A stretch of 61,434 nt of DNA. It comes from Candidatus Limiplasma pullicola. Lineage in GTDB: Bacteria > Bacillota > Clostridia > Christensenellales > Aristaeellaceae. The DNA lies in NCBI GenBank assembly GCA_018710985.1, contig DVIV01000032.1:1-61434 (forward strand), given 5' to 3'. The translations under genes and the position numbers were made by a program. Positions 60,267-61,434 of the stretch are shown one piece after another (the stretch's first letter is position 1; each line of letters begins with the position of its first letter). The notes beneath the pieces were generated by a model. The model was not told the DNA's origin and searched no databases. It worked only from the letters and a program-made list of their open reading frames with translations.

Positions 60267-60707
60267 ATGGAACGTTTTCGCGCCCTTTGGAACCAGGCGA
60301 TGCAAAGGCCATGGATCGCCAAATGCTGGCAATTTGTGAAATTCGGCATCGTGGGTGTGTCCAACACGCTGATTTCGCTGGCCGTCTACCAGCTCGCGCT
60401 GAACGCGCTGGGGATGCACTACCTGGCCGCCAATTTGCTGGGGCTGGTCATCAGCGTGATCAACGCCTACTACTGGAACAACCGCTGCGTGTTCGGCAGG
60501 GGTGAGAAGCGGCCGTTTTCCAGGCATGTGGCGCTGTACTTCAAATCCCTGACGGCCTACGGGGGCACCTTTGTGCTGGACTCGCTGCTGTTGATTTTCT
60601 GGGTGGAGGCGGTCGGCATCCCGGAGGCGCTTGCTCCGGTGCTCAATTTGTGCATCACCATTCCGTTGAATTTTCTCATCAACAAATATTGGACGTTCCG
60701 TCGGTAA
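60267..60707 (+). CDS. GtrA-like family protein
   Basis: A 146-residue four-helix GtrA protein: WQFVKFGIVGVSNTLISLAV, then NAYYWNNRCVFGRGE, and a final N-F-L-I-N-K-Y-W-T-F-R-R. It is thought to flip polyprenyl-linked sugars across the membrane. It is the closest gene, divergent, to the amino-sugar operon with which it shares a promoter region, so it may be the flippase for that sugar. AAGGAGG precedes the ATG; the upstream open frame is not translated. Confidence 0.9.
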   Translation: MERFRALWNQAMQRPWIAKCWQFVKFGIVGVSNTLISLAVYQLALNALGMHYLAANLLGLVISVINAYYWNNRCVFGRGEKRPFSRHVALYFKSLTAYGGTFVLDSLLLIFWVEAVGIPEALAPVLNLCITIPLNFLINKYWTFRR

Positions 60708-60712
60708 CGGAA

Positions 60713-60756
60713 CGCAAAAAAGCCCCCGGCGAAGGAGCCTATTCCTCGCCGGGGGC
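60713..60756 (-). terminator. Intrinsic terminator of clpB
   Basis: GCCCCCGGCGA (60722-60732) pairs with TCGCCGGGGGC (60746-60756); on the minus strand TTTTTTGC follows. On the plus strand there is no T-run, but a small hairpin at the gtrA stop (60695-60713) could help end that gene. Confidence 0.88.
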
Positions 60757-60762
60757 ACTGTC

Positions 60763-61434
<672 letters not shown>

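Overview
The window is about 61 kb of GC-rich DNA from what looks like a spore-forming member of the Bacillota (Clostridia-like; possibly the Christensenellales/Oscillospirales range, which is inference only). Support comes from Gram-positive style ribosome binding sites (AAGGAGG type), near-consensus sigma-A promoters with 16-18 bp spacers, an SspF-like alpha/beta small acid-soluble spore protein, a VanW protein, an AddA-type recombination nuclease, a VanW/SH3 protein and lipobox-bearing or signal-peptide-bearing surface proteins. No tRNA, rRNA, CRISPR array or intact mobile element was seen. Nearly all sequence is coding and intergenic spaces are short.

Layout from left to right. 1-2.5 kb: the C-terminal tail of an IS1182-like transposase at the window edge, guaB (minus) and a divergent cytidylate-kinase-like gene. 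2.6-5.9 kb (minus): secreted protein, DUF2804 protein, galactose mutarotase, MmcQ/YjbR protein. 6.0-9.2 kb (plus): a membrane protein and the serine genes serC-serA. 9.3-15.8 kb (plus): an arginine operon argG-C-J-B-D-F behind a sigma-A promoter and an ARG box; argH is not present. 15.9-18.3 kb: EamA transporter (minus) and VanW-family protein (plus). 18.3-37.8 kb (minus): a very long co-directional run. Its downstream half is an unusual transport cassette: two tandem beta-propeller/solute-binding fusions, two sugar-type ABC permeases, a membrane fusion protein, a MacB-like permease, then uvrC, with no ABC ATPase. Its upstream half carries a DUF624 protein, a spore protein, a methyltransferase, Hsp33, TPR and alpha-helical-repeat proteins, an HD hydrolase and a zinc-ribbon/TPR membrane protein.

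38-47.8 kb: a lipoprotein with five peptidoglycan-binding domains and addA (both minus), glycogen phosphorylase, a metallo-beta-lactamase-fold protein and a glyoxalase-fold protein (plus). 47.8-60.1 kb (minus): one run that joins surface-glycan genes (DegT aminotransferase, GNAT, FdtA-like ketoisomerase, GtrB-like GT2, two tandem GT-C-like membrane proteins, GtrA, LPG_synthase_TM protein) with a split cobalamin methionine synthase module (metF, separate reactivation domain, short metH). 60.2-61.4 kb: a second GtrA gene (plus) and the C-terminal part of ClpB (minus, running off the window).

The main unexpected signals are three parS-type ParB sites (one perfect, two with one mismatch) spread over 16 kb, two of them inside genes, which suggests the window is in the origin-proximal part of the chromosome; the ATPase-less hybrid import/efflux cassette at 20-29 kb; and a candidate three-component surface glycosylation system for a 3-acylamino-deoxyhexose with two paralogous, apparently undescribed GT-C-like proteins.
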